This document shows positions 16,371-24,278 of a stretch of 63,636 nt of DNA, in pieces. The translations under genes and the position numbers were made by a program. The notes beneath the pieces are model-generated. The model was not told the origin of the DNA. It did no database searches and was given only the letters and a program-made list of their open reading frames with translations. The stretch comes from a bacterium (GTDB taxonomy: Bacteria; Desulfobacterota; Binatia; HRBIN30; CADEER01). Position 1 is the first letter of the stretch. Each line of letters starts with the position of its first letter. The stretch lies in assembly GCA_030430165.1 (NCBI GenBank), contig JAUIGL010000031.1, positions 1-63,636 of the forward strand, given 5' to 3'.

Positions 16371-17249
16371 ATGAAACCAGCACCGTTCGAGTACGCCGCG
16401 CCCGACAACCTCGAGGAGGTCGTTTCTCTGCTCGAGGAGAACGAGGGCGACGCCAAGGTTCTGTCCGGCGGGCAGAGCTTGATGCCGTTGCTCAACATGC
16501 GACTGGCGAGGCCCGAGGTGCTGGTCGATCTGGCGCGCGTGCCGGGTCTCGACTACGTGCGCGAAGACGATGGCTTGCTGGTGATCGGCGCGATGACCCG
16601 ACAACGCACGGTCGAGCTCAGCCCGATCGTTGGCGAAGGGCACCCGCTGGTCCTCGAAGCGACGCGCAACGTCGCTCACCCGCAGAACCGCAACCAGGGA
16701 ACCTTCGGAGGCTCGCTGGCGCACGCCGATCCGTCGGCGGAGTATCCGGCGCTCGCCGTCGCCCTTGGCGCCAAGCTCAAGGCGGTCGGTCCGGACGGCG
16801 AACGCGAAATCGATGCGGACGAGTTCTTCGTCACTTACCTGACCACCGATCTCGAGGCGGCGGAAGTGCTGACCGAGGTGCGCATCCCCAAGTTGCCGGC
16901 TGGCGCAGCCTGGTCGTTCACCGAGCTGGCGCGTCGCCATGGCGATTACGCTCTCGCCGGAGTCGCCTCCTACTTCAGCCGCGGCGACGATGGGAAGGTC
17001 GCCGACGCGCGAATCGTCCTGTTCGGCGTCGGTGCGACGCCGGTCCGCGCCACCAAGGCGGAGCAGGAGCTGATCGGCCAGACGCCCGGCGCCGCCGTCT
17101 TCGAAAGCGTGCGCAAGGCGGTTCTCGACGACGTCGAAGAGCCGCAGACCGACGTTCACGCCAGTGCCGAGCAGCGTCGCTCGCTCGCCGCCGTGCTGAC
17201 TCAGCGGGGTCTTGTCGACGCCGCCCGCCGCGCCGGCATTTCCCTCTGA
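16371..17249 (+). CDS. Molybdenum hydroxylase FAD-binding subunit (CoxM/CutM-like)
   Basis: A 292-residue FAD subunit of a three-component xanthine-oxidase-family hydroxylase. FAD contacts are the VLSGGQSLMPLLNMR loop (about 35-50) and NRNQGTFGGSLAHADPSAEYPA (about 105-125, read in pieces), matching the AGGQSL and TIGGSLAHADP motifs of CoxM. It passes electrons from the 2Fe-2S subunit to an acceptor in the cytoplasm or at the inner membrane face. Gene order here is medium-small-large (M-S-L). The ATG at 16371 lies 10 bp before the small-subunit start region at the other end of the gene. Confidence 0.92.
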   Translation: MKPAPFEYAAPDNLEEVVSLLEENEGDAKVLSGGQSLMPLLNMRLARPEVLVDLARVPGLDYVREDDGLLVIGAMTRQRTVELSPIVGEGHPLVLEATRNVAHPQNRNQGTFGGSLAHADPSAEYPALAVALGAKLKAVGPDGEREIDADEFFVTYLTTDLEAAEVLTEVRIPKLPAGAAWSFTELARRHGDYALAGVASYFSRGDDGKVADARIVLFGVGATPVRATKAEQELIGQTPGAAVFESVRKAVLDDVEEPQTDVHASAEQRRSLAAVLTQRGLVDAARRAGISL

Positions 17250-17259
17250 GATCGAAAGC

Positions 17260-17739
17260 ATGCCGACACCGAGACAGATTCAAGTGACCGTGAACGGCCG
17301 TCGCTACGAGTCGACGGTCGAGCCGCGCCTCACCCTGGCCGACTACCTGCGACACGAGATCTCGCTGCCGGGCACGCACGTCGGCTGCGAGCACGGCGTG
17401 TGTGGCGCGTGTACGGTGTTGTGGAACGGGCGCGCCGTACGCTCCTGCATCATGCTCGCGGTGCAGGCCGACGGTTCCGAGATCACCACCGTCGAAGGGC
17501 TGGCAACGGACGGCGCGCTCAATCCCATCCAGCAGGCGTTTCTCGAAGAGCACGGCCTGCAGTGCGGATTCTGCACGCCGGGATTCCTGATGACCGTCAC
17601 CGAGATGCTCGAGCACAACCCGAACCCGAGCGACGAAGAAATCTACGACTACCTCGGCGGCCAGATCTGCCGCTGCACCGGCTACCAGAGCATCCTCGCC
17701 GCCGTCCGCTCCGCCATACAGAAAAAGGCCTCGGCCTAG
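17260..17739 (+). CDS. Molybdenum hydroxylase 2Fe-2S subunit (CoxS-like)
   Basis: A 159-residue small subunit. The N-terminal plant-ferredoxin-like cluster site is CEHGVCGACTV followed by RSC, and the C-terminal cluster site is CGFCTPGF and CRCTGYQ. All eight cysteines expected for two 2Fe-2S clusters are present. ATG 17260 starts the usual QVTVNGRRYE strand; the open frame upstream overlaps the FAD subunit and is ignored. The family length is 155-165 residues. It is separated from the large subunit by a 157-bp iterated-word hairpin, unusual within such an operon. Confidence 0.94.
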   Translation: MPTPRQIQVTVNGRRYESTVEPRLTLADYLRHEISLPGTHVGCEHGVCGACTVLWNGRAVRSCIMLAVQADGSEITTVEGLATDGALNPIQQAFLEEHGLQCGFCTPGFLMTVTEMLEHNPNPSDEEIYDYLGGQICRCTGYQSILAAVRSAIQKKASA

Positions 17740-17762
17740 GCGGCGGCGCGACAAGATGCTCA

Positions 17763-17862
17763 CCACGGATGAACACGGATGGACACGGATACGACGCTTG
17801 GGTTTCGCGCCGTTGGTGAGGTCATCCGATCCCATCCGTGTGCACCCGTGTTTACCCGTGTT
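17763..17862. repeat. CACGGAT iterated-word hairpin inside the hydroxylase operon
   Basis: The left arm 17763-17792 repeats a 10-nt word (CCACGGATGA, ACACGGATGG, ACACGGAT). The right arm 17824-17862 repeats its complement. A related element is at 23210-23272. Sitting between small and large subunit genes, it may alter subunit stoichiometry by attenuating or stabilising mRNA. Confidence 0.7.
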
Positions 17863-17896
17863 TTGAAAACTCATTGAGGCTCGCGGCCAAGCTTTC

Positions 17897-20287
17897 ATGC
17901 GTATTCCCAATAAGATCGAAGATCTTCCGACCTCGACCAACCGCTTCATCGGTAAGGAAGTGGAGCGGGTCGAGGACCGGCAGCTTTTGACCGGGCGAAC
18001 CGAGTTCATCGACAACGTCTCGCTCCCCGGGATGCTGCACTGTGCGATCCTGCGCAGCCCCAACGCGCACGCCAGGATCGTTTCGATCGACACCGCCGCG
18101 GCGGAAGCGATGCCGGGCGTCGTTGCCATCGTCACCGGCAAGGACGCGCTCGAGCTGACGTTGCCGATGCAGACGGTACCCGAAGGGTGGGGCACGCACT
18201 GCCTGGCGACGGATCGGGTGCGCTACGTCGGCGAGCCGGTGGTGGCGGTCGCCGCGACCAGCCGCTACGTCGCCGAGGACGCGCTCGAGGAAATCGTCGT
18301 CGAGTACGACCCGCTGCCGCCGGTGGTCGACACCGAGAAGGCGGCGGAGAGCGCGCCGATCTACGACGAGCACGAGAGCAATGTCGTTTTCCAGCGAACC
18401 TTCACCTGGGGCGAAGTCGACGCCGCTTTCGCGTCCGCCGACCACGTCCTCACCGAGAAGTTCCGCTGGCATCGGCTCGGCGCCAATCCGCTCGAGTGCA
18501 ACGGCGTAGTCAGCGAGTGGGATCCGGCCGACGGCACGGTCACGGCGCGCGGCAGCTTTCAGTCGCAGGTCAACATGGGCCTGCTCTCCGCCGGCGCGCT
18601 GCAAGTCCCGTCGAACAAGATGCGGATCATCAGCCAGCCGCACGGCGGCAGCTTCGGCGGCAAGGGCGGTCCGCGCGGCACGATCATCACCGCATTGCTG
18701 TCGCGCAAGGCCGGTGGCCGTCCGGTGAAGTGGATCGAAGACCGCATGGAGTACCTCGCCGGCGGCGCCGGGCAGTCGTGGGATCGCTACTACGAAGTCT
18801 CGCTCGCCCTGCAGAAGGACGGCACGATCAGCGGGCTTCGCGTCAAGCTGCTCGACGATCTCGGCGCCAGCGCCGAGGGCTTCGGCGCGGTCAGCGCCGC
18901 TAAGCCGTTGGCGGCCTTCACCGGGCCGTACAAGATTCCGGTCGCAGAATACGACCTGACGCTGGTTGCCACCAACAAGCTTCCGCAGAGCCCGTACCGC
19001 GGTATGGGTCCGCCGCCGCACAACTGGGTGTTGGAGCAGATGGTCGACCTCGCGGCCAACCATCTCGATCTCGATCCCGGAGAGATCCGACGCCGCAACT
19101 TCATCCCCAAGGATGCCTTCCCCTACACCATTCCGAGCGGCAACGATTACGACAGCGGCGACTACGAGGCGGCGCTCGACGCCGTTCTCGAGATGGGCGA
19201 CTACGCGTCGCTGCGCGCCGAGCAGGAAGAGGCGCGCAAGCAGGGGCGCTATCTCGGCATCGGGCTGGTCAACACGATCGAGCCGGGGGTGTTCGACTGG
19301 AACGCCTACGCGATCGTCGGCAGCCAGCAGACCGGGGTGCCCGAAGGGGCGACGGTCGGCATCGACATCATGGGCAAGATCGTCGCCAAGGTCGGCTTCT
19401 CGCTCGAAGGGCAGGGGCAGTACACGGTGATCAGCCAGGTGCTCGCCGACTACTTCGGCGTCGAGATGAGCGACGTGCGGGTGGTGCCGCAGGACTCGCT
19501 TTCGGCGCCGCCGCACTTCGGCCCCGGCGGCAGCCGGCTGGGGGTGGCGATCACCGGCGCGGTGCTCGGCGCGGCCGACATCCTGCGCGAGAAGCTCATC
19601 CGGGTCGGCGCCAATCTGATGCAGACCCAGCCGGAGACGCTCGAGCTCGGCGACGGCATGATTCGAATCCCCGGCGTCGCCGAAGCGCAGATTCCGGTAG
19701 CGCAGGTGGCGGCGACGATGTTGGCGCGCAGCGATCTGCTCCCCGAGGGGATGGATCCCAACCCGGAGGCGACCTACGTCTGGACCGCGCCGGGACGCAC
19801 CCCGGCCGACGAGCAGGGCCGGGCGAAGAGCTACCTGACCGCCGCCAACGCGTGTCACCTGGTGCTGGTCGAGGTCGACCGCGACACCGCCGAGGTCAAG
19901 ATCCTCAAGTACTTCATTGCCGACGACTGCGGCACTCGCCTGAATCCGGCGACCTGCGAGGGGATGACCCAGGGCGGAGTCGCCCAGGGGGTCGGCGCGG
20001 CCCTGCTCGAAGAGTACGTGTACGACGACGACGGCCAGCTGCTGACGTCGACGTTCATGGATTACCTCATGCCGACCATCTACGAGGTGCCGATGACGGA
20101 CAAAAAGGCGTTGGTGACCCCTTCGCCGTTCACTCCGCTGGGTGCCAAGGGCATGGGGGAAGGAGCTCTGCACACCACGCCGGCCGCCGTGATGTGCGCG
20201 ATCAACGACGCCTTGCGTCCGCTCGCGGTGAAGGCGCACGAGGTGCCCGCTTCTCCGAAGCGCTTGTGGGCACTGCTGAACCCGTAA
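17897..20287 (+). CDS. Molybdenum hydroxylase large subunit (CoxL/xanthine oxidase family), divergent active site
   Basis: A 796-residue catalytic subunit with the usual two-lobed layout: an N-terminal a/b hammerhead (RVEDRQLLTGRTEFIDNV), cofactor loop HGGSFGGKGG (about 249-258), and the invariant base Glu in GAKGMGEGA (about 749-757). The active-site loop that reads AYRCSFR in true CO dehydrogenase and AYRGAGR in form II proteins is PYRGMGPPPHN (about 365-375). The final Arg is lost, and a Cys next to molybdenum is absent. It is therefore not a CO oxidiser; a hydroxylase for an organic (possibly acyl-CoA or ring) substrate is more likely. The last three cox-type genes form one operon. Confidence 0.9.
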   Translation: MRIPNKIEDLPTSTNRFIGKEVERVEDRQLLTGRTEFIDNVSLPGMLHCAILRSPNAHARIVSIDTAAAEAMPGVVAIVTGKDALELTLPMQTVPEGWGTHCLATDRVRYVGEPVVAVAATSRYVAEDALEEIVVEYDPLPPVVDTEKAAESAPIYDEHESNVVFQRTFTWGEVDAAFASADHVLTEKFRWHRLGANPLECNGVVSEWDPADGTVTARGSFQSQVNMGLLSAGALQVPSNKMRIISQPHGGSFGGKGGPRGTIITALLSRKAGGRPVKWIEDRMEYLAGGAGQSWDRYYEVSLALQKDGTISGLRVKLLDDLGASAEGFGAVSAAKPLAAFTGPYKIPVAEYDLTLVATNKLPQSPYRGMGPPPHNWVLEQMVDLAANHLDLDPGEIRRRNFIPKDAFPYTIPSGNDYDSGDYEAALDAVLEMGDYASLRAEQEEARKQGRYLGIGLVNTIEPGVFDWNAYAIVGSQQTGVPEGATVGIDIMGKIVAKVGFSLEGQGQYTVISQVLADYFGVEMSDVRVVPQDSLSAPPHFGPGGSRLGVAITGAVLGAADILREKLIRVGANLMQTQPETLELGDGMIRIPGVAEAQIPVAQVAATMLARSDLLPEGMDPNPEATYVWTAPGRTPADEQGRAKSYLTAANACHLVLVEVDRDTAEVKILKYFIADDCGTRLNPATCEGMTQGGVAQGVGAALLEEYVYDDDGQLLTSTFMDYLMPTIYEVPMTDKKALVTPSPFTPLGAKGMGEGALHTTPAAVMCAINDALRPLAVKAHEVPASPKRLWALLNP

Positions 20288-20377
20288 GTCTCGCCGCTAC
20301 GGCGGTATCACCAGATTCGACAATCCAACTTCAAGTCACGCGCCGCGTCCGCGCGCCGCGTAAAGGAGTGTGAGACC

Positions 20378-21418
20378 ATGCCAGGCAAAGACCACTTCGT
20401 TGCCCTTTCCGAGTGCCACTTCATGAATCCGCAGTCGATGCACGAGATGAGCTACTACCCGCAGTTCGAGCAGTGGTGGAAGAGCGTCGACGGCGTCATG
20501 CGATCCTGGGGAGGCGGCCGCGACCTGCAAGGCGGCGCCGCCATGCCCGAGCCGCGCGCCCACGCGTTGATCGAGTACATGGACAAGTTCGGTGTCGACG
20601 TCTGCTTTGCGTTGCGCGAGTCGATGATGGACACGTCCGGCTACGCAACCTGCATGTCCACCAATGGATTCATCATGCAGGAAATCGAGCCGTACAAGGA
20701 CCGCATGTACCTCGAGTGCAACGTCGGTCCGGTCCTGCGGCGCGGCGTCAAGAACGCAATCTGGGAGCTCGAGTATCTCTACAAGAACTGCAACGCGAAG
20801 CTGTGCAAGGTCTACGCCCCGGAGGACGCGCCGCTCAACCATCCCGACATGTGGCCGTTCTACGAGAAGGCCCAGGAGCTGGGCGTGGCGCTCACCATCC
20901 ACACCGGCATGGCCTACGTGCTGCCGCAGCCGACCAAGTACACGCTGCCGATCCTGCTCGACGACGTCTGTCTCGACTTTCCGGACCTCAAGATCATCGC
21001 CTACCACATGGGCTGGCCGTATCACGAAGAGCTGATGGGCCTCGCCGGCAAGCACCAGAACCTCTACCTCAGCCTTTCGGGAATCATCGGCTGGTTCGTG
21101 CACGCGCCGTACCGCGGCTACCACATGATCGGCGAATCGCTGCAGTGGGTGACCGAGGACAAGATCGTCATGGGCTGCGACCTCGCCTTCGACGATATGG
21201 GCGCGGCGGTCGACTACATCCGCAACTTCGACATGCCGGAAGAGCTGCAGGAGAAGTGGGGCTACCAGAACCTGAGCGAAGAGGCGAAGGGGAAGATCCT
21301 CGGCAAGACCCTGGCCAAGCTCGCCGGCATCAAGCCGACCAAGCGCGTCAAGCAAGAAAAGCCGAAGATGGCGGCGAAGAAGAAGGCGGCGAAGAAGGCC
21401 GCCAAGAAGAAGCACTAA
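20378..21418 (+). CDS. Amidohydrolase-2 family protein with Lys-rich C-terminal tail
   Basis: A 346-residue TIM-barrel amidohydrolase-related protein of the kind that hydrolyses or decarboxylates ring-derived acids. Visible metal-site candidates are SECHF near the start, TIHTG (about 170), IIAYHMGWP (about 207-215) and GCDLAFDDMG (about 268). The N-terminal DxHxH pair is reduced to one His, so the metal site may be partial. The last 28 residues are very Lys/Ala-rich (MAAKKKAAKKAAKKKH), like a histone H1 tail, which is not part of the family fold. AAAGGAG precedes ATG 20378. It lies 90 bp after the hydroxylase large subunit, so it may be the last gene of that operon. Confidence 0.82.
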   Translation: MPGKDHFVALSECHFMNPQSMHEMSYYPQFEQWWKSVDGVMRSWGGGRDLQGGAAMPEPRAHALIEYMDKFGVDVCFALRESMMDTSGYATCMSTNGFIMQEIEPYKDRMYLECNVGPVLRRGVKNAIWELEYLYKNCNAKLCKVYAPEDAPLNHPDMWPFYEKAQELGVALTIHTGMAYVLPQPTKYTLPILLDDVCLDFPDLKIIAYHMGWPYHEELMGLAGKHQNLYLSLSGIIGWFVHAPYRGYHMIGESLQWVTEDKIVMGCDLAFDDMGAAVDYIRNFDMPEELQEKWGYQNLSEEAKGKILGKTLAKLAGIKPTKRVKQEKPKMAAKKKAAKKAAKKKH

Positions 21419-21433
21419 ATAGAGAAATTCAAA

Positions 21434-21567
21434 GCCGCAGATGGACGCAGATCGACGCTGATTGGTTTTCGGGCATGTGGTTGTGCTCCCTCGATACGCG
21501 CTCCGCGCTACTCGGGACCAGCGGGGATCTGGATCCCCTTCAGCGTAAATCTGCGTCCATCTGCGGC
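21434..21567. repeat. GCAGAT iterated-word hairpin, long perfect arms
   Basis: GCCGCAGATGGACGCAGAT (21434-21452) is exactly complementary to 21549-21567. The left arm continues with another diverged copy of the word. It fills the gap between the amidohydrolase and the thiolase genes. A T-rich run (GTCTTTTTGCTTTTT) follows the right arm, so it could act as a rho-independent-like terminator on the plus strand. Confidence 0.75.
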
Positions 21568-21587
21568 AAAGTCTTTTTGCTTTTTAG

Positions 21588-22760
21588 ATGTTCGAGTTGA
21601 AGAACCAGGCGGCGATCGTCGGTATCGGCGAGACCAAGTACTGCCGCAAGCCGGGGTCCGGGTTGTCGCAGCTGGGTATTCAGCTGCAGGCGGCGAAGGC
21701 CGCGGTGGCGGATGCCGGTCTCTCGTTGAAGGACATCGACGGCATCATGCCGTTCCCGAATCTCGGCAGCGCCGAGGAGCTCGCCGCCAATCTCGGCGTC
21801 GAGAATCTGCGTTTCGCGACCACCGTGCAAACCGGTGGCGCGGCGCCGGTGGCTTCGCTGCGCATCGCGGCGATGGCGGTGTGCACCGGCGCGGCCAACG
21901 CGGTGCTGATCCCGGCCGGGTGGAACGCGTACTCGGGCAGCCGGGCGCGCGAGACGGTGTCGCAGGACGTGTCGTCGCTTCCCGGCGGCAAGATCGCTCG
22001 CGACTACTACCTGCCCTACGGTCTGACCGCGCCACCGCAGTGGTATTCGCTGATGGCGCGCCGCCACATGCACGAGTACGGCACCAAGGCCGGGCAGCTC
22101 GGCGCGATCGCGCTGGCGATGCGCAAGCACGCCCAGCTCAATCCAAACGCGGTGATGCACGGCAAGGCGATGACGCTCGACGACTACCTGGGCTCGCCGA
22201 TGATCACCGACCCGTACCGCATGTTCGACTGCTGTCTCGAAACGGATGGCGCCGCCGCGGTCGTCGTGACCACGAGCGAGCGCGCCGCGGATCTCGCCAA
22301 CCGACCCGTGTCGATCGTCAGCGTCGCCTCCGGTCAGCCGTATCCGGCCGACGAGATCACCAACCGCAAGGACATTTTCGAGACCGGGCTGACCATCGCC
22401 GCGCCGGAGGCGTTCGCCGCCGCCGGCGTGACGCCGAAGGACATCGACTTCGCCGAGATCTACGACTGCTTCACCTTCGAGGTGCTGCAGCAGCTGGAAG
22501 AGACCGGCTTCTGCGGCCGCGGCGAGGGTGGACCGTTCGTCGAAGGCGGTCGCATCGAGCTCGGCGGCGAGCTGCCGGTCAACACCCACGGCGGACTGCT
22601 ATCCGAGGCGCACGTTCTCGGAATGAATCACATCGTCGAAGCCGTGAAGCAGTTGCGCGGCGCCGCCGGCGAACGCCAGGTCGCCGACGCCGAGCTCGGC
22701 GTCGTCACCGGCTGGGGCGACTTCGGCGACGGCAGCATCGCCATCCTCGGGAGAAGTTAG
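21588..22760 (+). CDS. Thiolase-fold protein lacking the nucleophilic Cys, Ltp2-like aldolase candidate
   Basis: A 390-residue lipid-transfer-protein/thiolase homologue. Where thiolases have the acyl-accepting Cys, this protein reads VQTGGAAPVASL (about 79-90), with no Cys. The C-terminal half keeps EIYDCFTFEVLQQLEE, NTHGGLLSEAHVLGMNHIVEA and VTGWGDFGDGS. Absence of the Cys and the adjacent DUF35 gene match the Ltp2-DUF35 retro-aldolases of steroid side-chain degradation, in which the thiolase-fold subunit splits a beta-hydroxyacyl-CoA. By analogy it would cut a branched or steroid-like acyl-CoA; not proven here. Start ATG 21588. Confidence 0.85.
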   Translation: MFELKNQAAIVGIGETKYCRKPGSGLSQLGIQLQAAKAAVADAGLSLKDIDGIMPFPNLGSAEELAANLGVENLRFATTVQTGGAAPVASLRIAAMAVCTGAANAVLIPAGWNAYSGSRARETVSQDVSSLPGGKIARDYYLPYGLTAPPQWYSLMARRHMHEYGTKAGQLGAIALAMRKHAQLNPNAVMHGKAMTLDDYLGSPMITDPYRMFDCCLETDGAAAVVVTTSERAADLANRPVSIVSVASGQPYPADEITNRKDIFETGLTIAAPEAFAAAGVTPKDIDFAEIYDCFTFEVLQQLEETGFCGRGEGGPFVEGGRIELGGELPVNTHGGLLSEAHVLGMNHIVEAVKQLRGAAGERQVADAELGVVTGWGDFGDGSIAILGRS

Positions 22761-22778
22761 GCCGCCACCGAACCGAAC

Positions 22779-23195
22779 ATGTCGAGCTACAGCAAGCCAT
22801 TGCCCACACTCGAAGGCTTCACCGCCGACTTCTACGCCTGGTGCAAGAAGGGGGAGCTGCGCTTCCAGCGTTGCTCGTCGTGCAGCGCATGGCGCCACGT
22901 CCCGCGCGAGATGTGCCCGGAGTGCGGCAGCGACGAATGGAGCTGGGAGAAGTCCGCCGGCAAAGGCCGGGTCTTCACCTGGACCGTCGCCGAGCGCCCG
23001 CTGCACCCCGCCTTCGCCGACTCGGCGCCCTACGCCCCCGTCGTCGTCGAGATGGAAGAGGGCGTCCGCGTCCTCAGCGAAATGATCGACTGCCCGCCCA
23101 GCGAGCTGAAGATCGACATGCCCGTAGAAGTTTCCTTCGAGGCGGTAACCGAAGAGGTGACTCTACCGAAGTTCCGCCGCGTCCCGAGCTCCTAG
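22779..23195 (+). CDS. DUF35 zinc-ribbon/OB-fold partner of the thiolase-fold protein
   Basis: A 138-residue protein. A rubredoxin-like zinc ribbon, CSSCSAWRHVPREMCPECGS (about 31-50), is followed by an OB-fold (GRVFTWTVAERPLHPAF to VEMEEGVRVLSEM). Such ChsH2/DUF35 proteins bind a thiolase-fold or MaoC partner, needed for its acyl-CoA reaction, and some bind acyl-CoA themselves. The gene starts 18 bp after the Cys-less thiolase-fold gene, consistent with an obligate heteromer. A second DUF35/thiolase pair occurs at 51239-53039 in opposite gene order. Confidence 0.9.
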   Translation: MSSYSKPLPTLEGFTADFYAWCKKGELRFQRCSSCSAWRHVPREMCPECGSDEWSWEKSAGKGRVFTWTVAERPLHPAFADSAPYAPVVVEMEEGVRVLSEMIDCPPSELKIDMPVEVSFEAVTEEVTLPKFRRVPSS

Positions 23196-23209
23196 CAGCG
23201 AGAAAAACA

Positions 23210-23272
23210 CCACCACGGATGAACACTGATGGACACGGACTCAGTGTTTATCCGTGTTCACCCGTGGTTTCT
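23210..23272. repeat. CACGGAT iterated-word hairpin, short copy
   Basis: Left arm CCACCACGGATGAACACTGA and following word; right arm TCAGTGTTTATCCGTGTTCA and CCCGTGGT, with almost no loop. It is a compact version of the element at 17763, ending about 20 bp before the hydratase start. Confidence 0.65.
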
Positions 23273-23292
23273 TTTTCATCACAGGAGAAGCG

Positions 23293-24075
23293 ATGAGCAA
23301 CCTCAATTTGCCCGATACGTTCACCTACGAGAAGCGCGACAAGATCGCGATCATGACCATCAACCGCCCCGAGGCGATGAACGCGTTCACGGCGGACATG
23401 CTGCGCGGTATGGACGCGGCGTTCGAGGATTTCCAGAACGACGACGGGCTCTGGGTGGCGATCCTGACCGCGGCTGGGGAAAAGGCGTTCTCGTCGGGGA
23501 TGGATCTCAAGGAAGCCATCCCGATGCTGCAGAGCGGTGACGAGATGGGCTACGAGGATCACACCAAGCGCCCGTTCTCCGACGTCTTCAAGCCGATCAT
23601 CGGCGCCGTCAACGGCTTCTGCATCGCCGGCGGCATGGAGTTCCTGCAGGGCACCGACATCCGCATCGCCGCCGACACCGCGACCTTCGGTCTCGGCGAG
23701 GTTCGCTGGGGCATCATCCCGACCGGCGGGTCGCACGTTCGCTTGCCGCGCCAGATCCCGTGGGCGGTGGCGATGGAGATGCTGCTGACCGGCCGCAACC
23801 TGACGGCGCAGCGCGCCTACGACATTGGCCTGGTCAACGAAGTGGTCGCCGCCGACCAACTGATGGACACCGCGATCAAGTGGGCCGAGACGATCTGCAA
23901 GAATGGCCCGCTGGCGGTGCGCACCGCCAAGGAGATCGCCGTGCGCGCACTTTCACTGGAGTCGGGTTTCGTCCTCGAAAAGGCACTCGGCGCCAGGGTC
24001 ATGCAATCCGAAGACGCCAAAGAAGGCCCCCGCGCCTTCGCCGAAAAGCGCAAGCCCGACTTCAAAGGCAAGTAG
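23293..24075 (+). CDS. Enoyl-CoA hydratase/isomerase
   Basis: A 260-residue crotonase-family protein. Motifs: INRPEAMNAFTADM, the first oxyanion segment AFSSGMDLKEA, the second GAVNGFCIAGGMEFLQGTDIRIAAD (read in pieces), LGEVRWGIIPTGGSHVRLPRQIP with the Glu pair region, and the trimerisation tail. It hydrates or isomerises enoyl-CoAs in the cytoplasm. ATG 23293 has AGGAG at 23283-23287, which decides the start against an upstream in-frame codon. It probably works with the thiolase-fold/DUF35 pair directly before it in a beta-oxidation-like cycle. Confidence 0.92.
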   Translation: MSNLNLPDTFTYEKRDKIAIMTINRPEAMNAFTADMLRGMDAAFEDFQNDDGLWVAILTAAGEKAFSSGMDLKEAIPMLQSGDEMGYEDHTKRPFSDVFKPIIGAVNGFCIAGGMEFLQGTDIRIAADTATFGLGEVRWGIIPTGGSHVRLPRQIPWAVAMEMLLTGRNLTAQRAYDIGLVNEVVAADQLMDTAIKWAETICKNGPLAVRTAKEIAVRALSLESGFVLEKALGARVMQSEDAKEGPRAFAEKRKPDFKGK

Positions 24076-24130
24076 CGGCTCGGCCTCTCTCGCAATCCAG
24101 TGAGCTACAAGTCGTGATCCGGCTCATGTT

Positions 24131-24225
24131 TTATCCACAGATTACACAGATTACGCAGATTGGATTCCGGCAAGCCCGAACCCCGAAAACCAAATCTGTG
24201 TAATCTGTGCAATTGGTGGATAAAG
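24131..24225. repeat. CAGATTACG iterated-word hairpin
   Basis: CAGATTACACAGATT (24138-24152) is exactly complementary to 24193-24207. The outer flanks TTATCCA and TGGATAA also pair. The repeated 9-nt word is ACAGATTAC. It lies between a plus-strand hydratase gene and a convergent minus-strand gene, a position suited to bidirectional termination. Similar copies: 25111 and 27718. Confidence 0.75.
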
Positions 24226-24278
24226 AAGCTGAGCCACCGCAGACCTGCACACCCACCATATCGGTGTGACGAGCTCGT

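Noticed and set aside
17852..20239. A 795-codon antisense frame over the hydroxylase large subunit
   Set aside because: The plus-strand frame encodes a recognisable xanthine-oxidase-family subunit; the antisense translation has no family motifs.
17897..20287. Carbon-monoxide dehydrogenase
   Set aside because: The AYRCSFR active-site loop and the Cys next to the molybdenum are absent.
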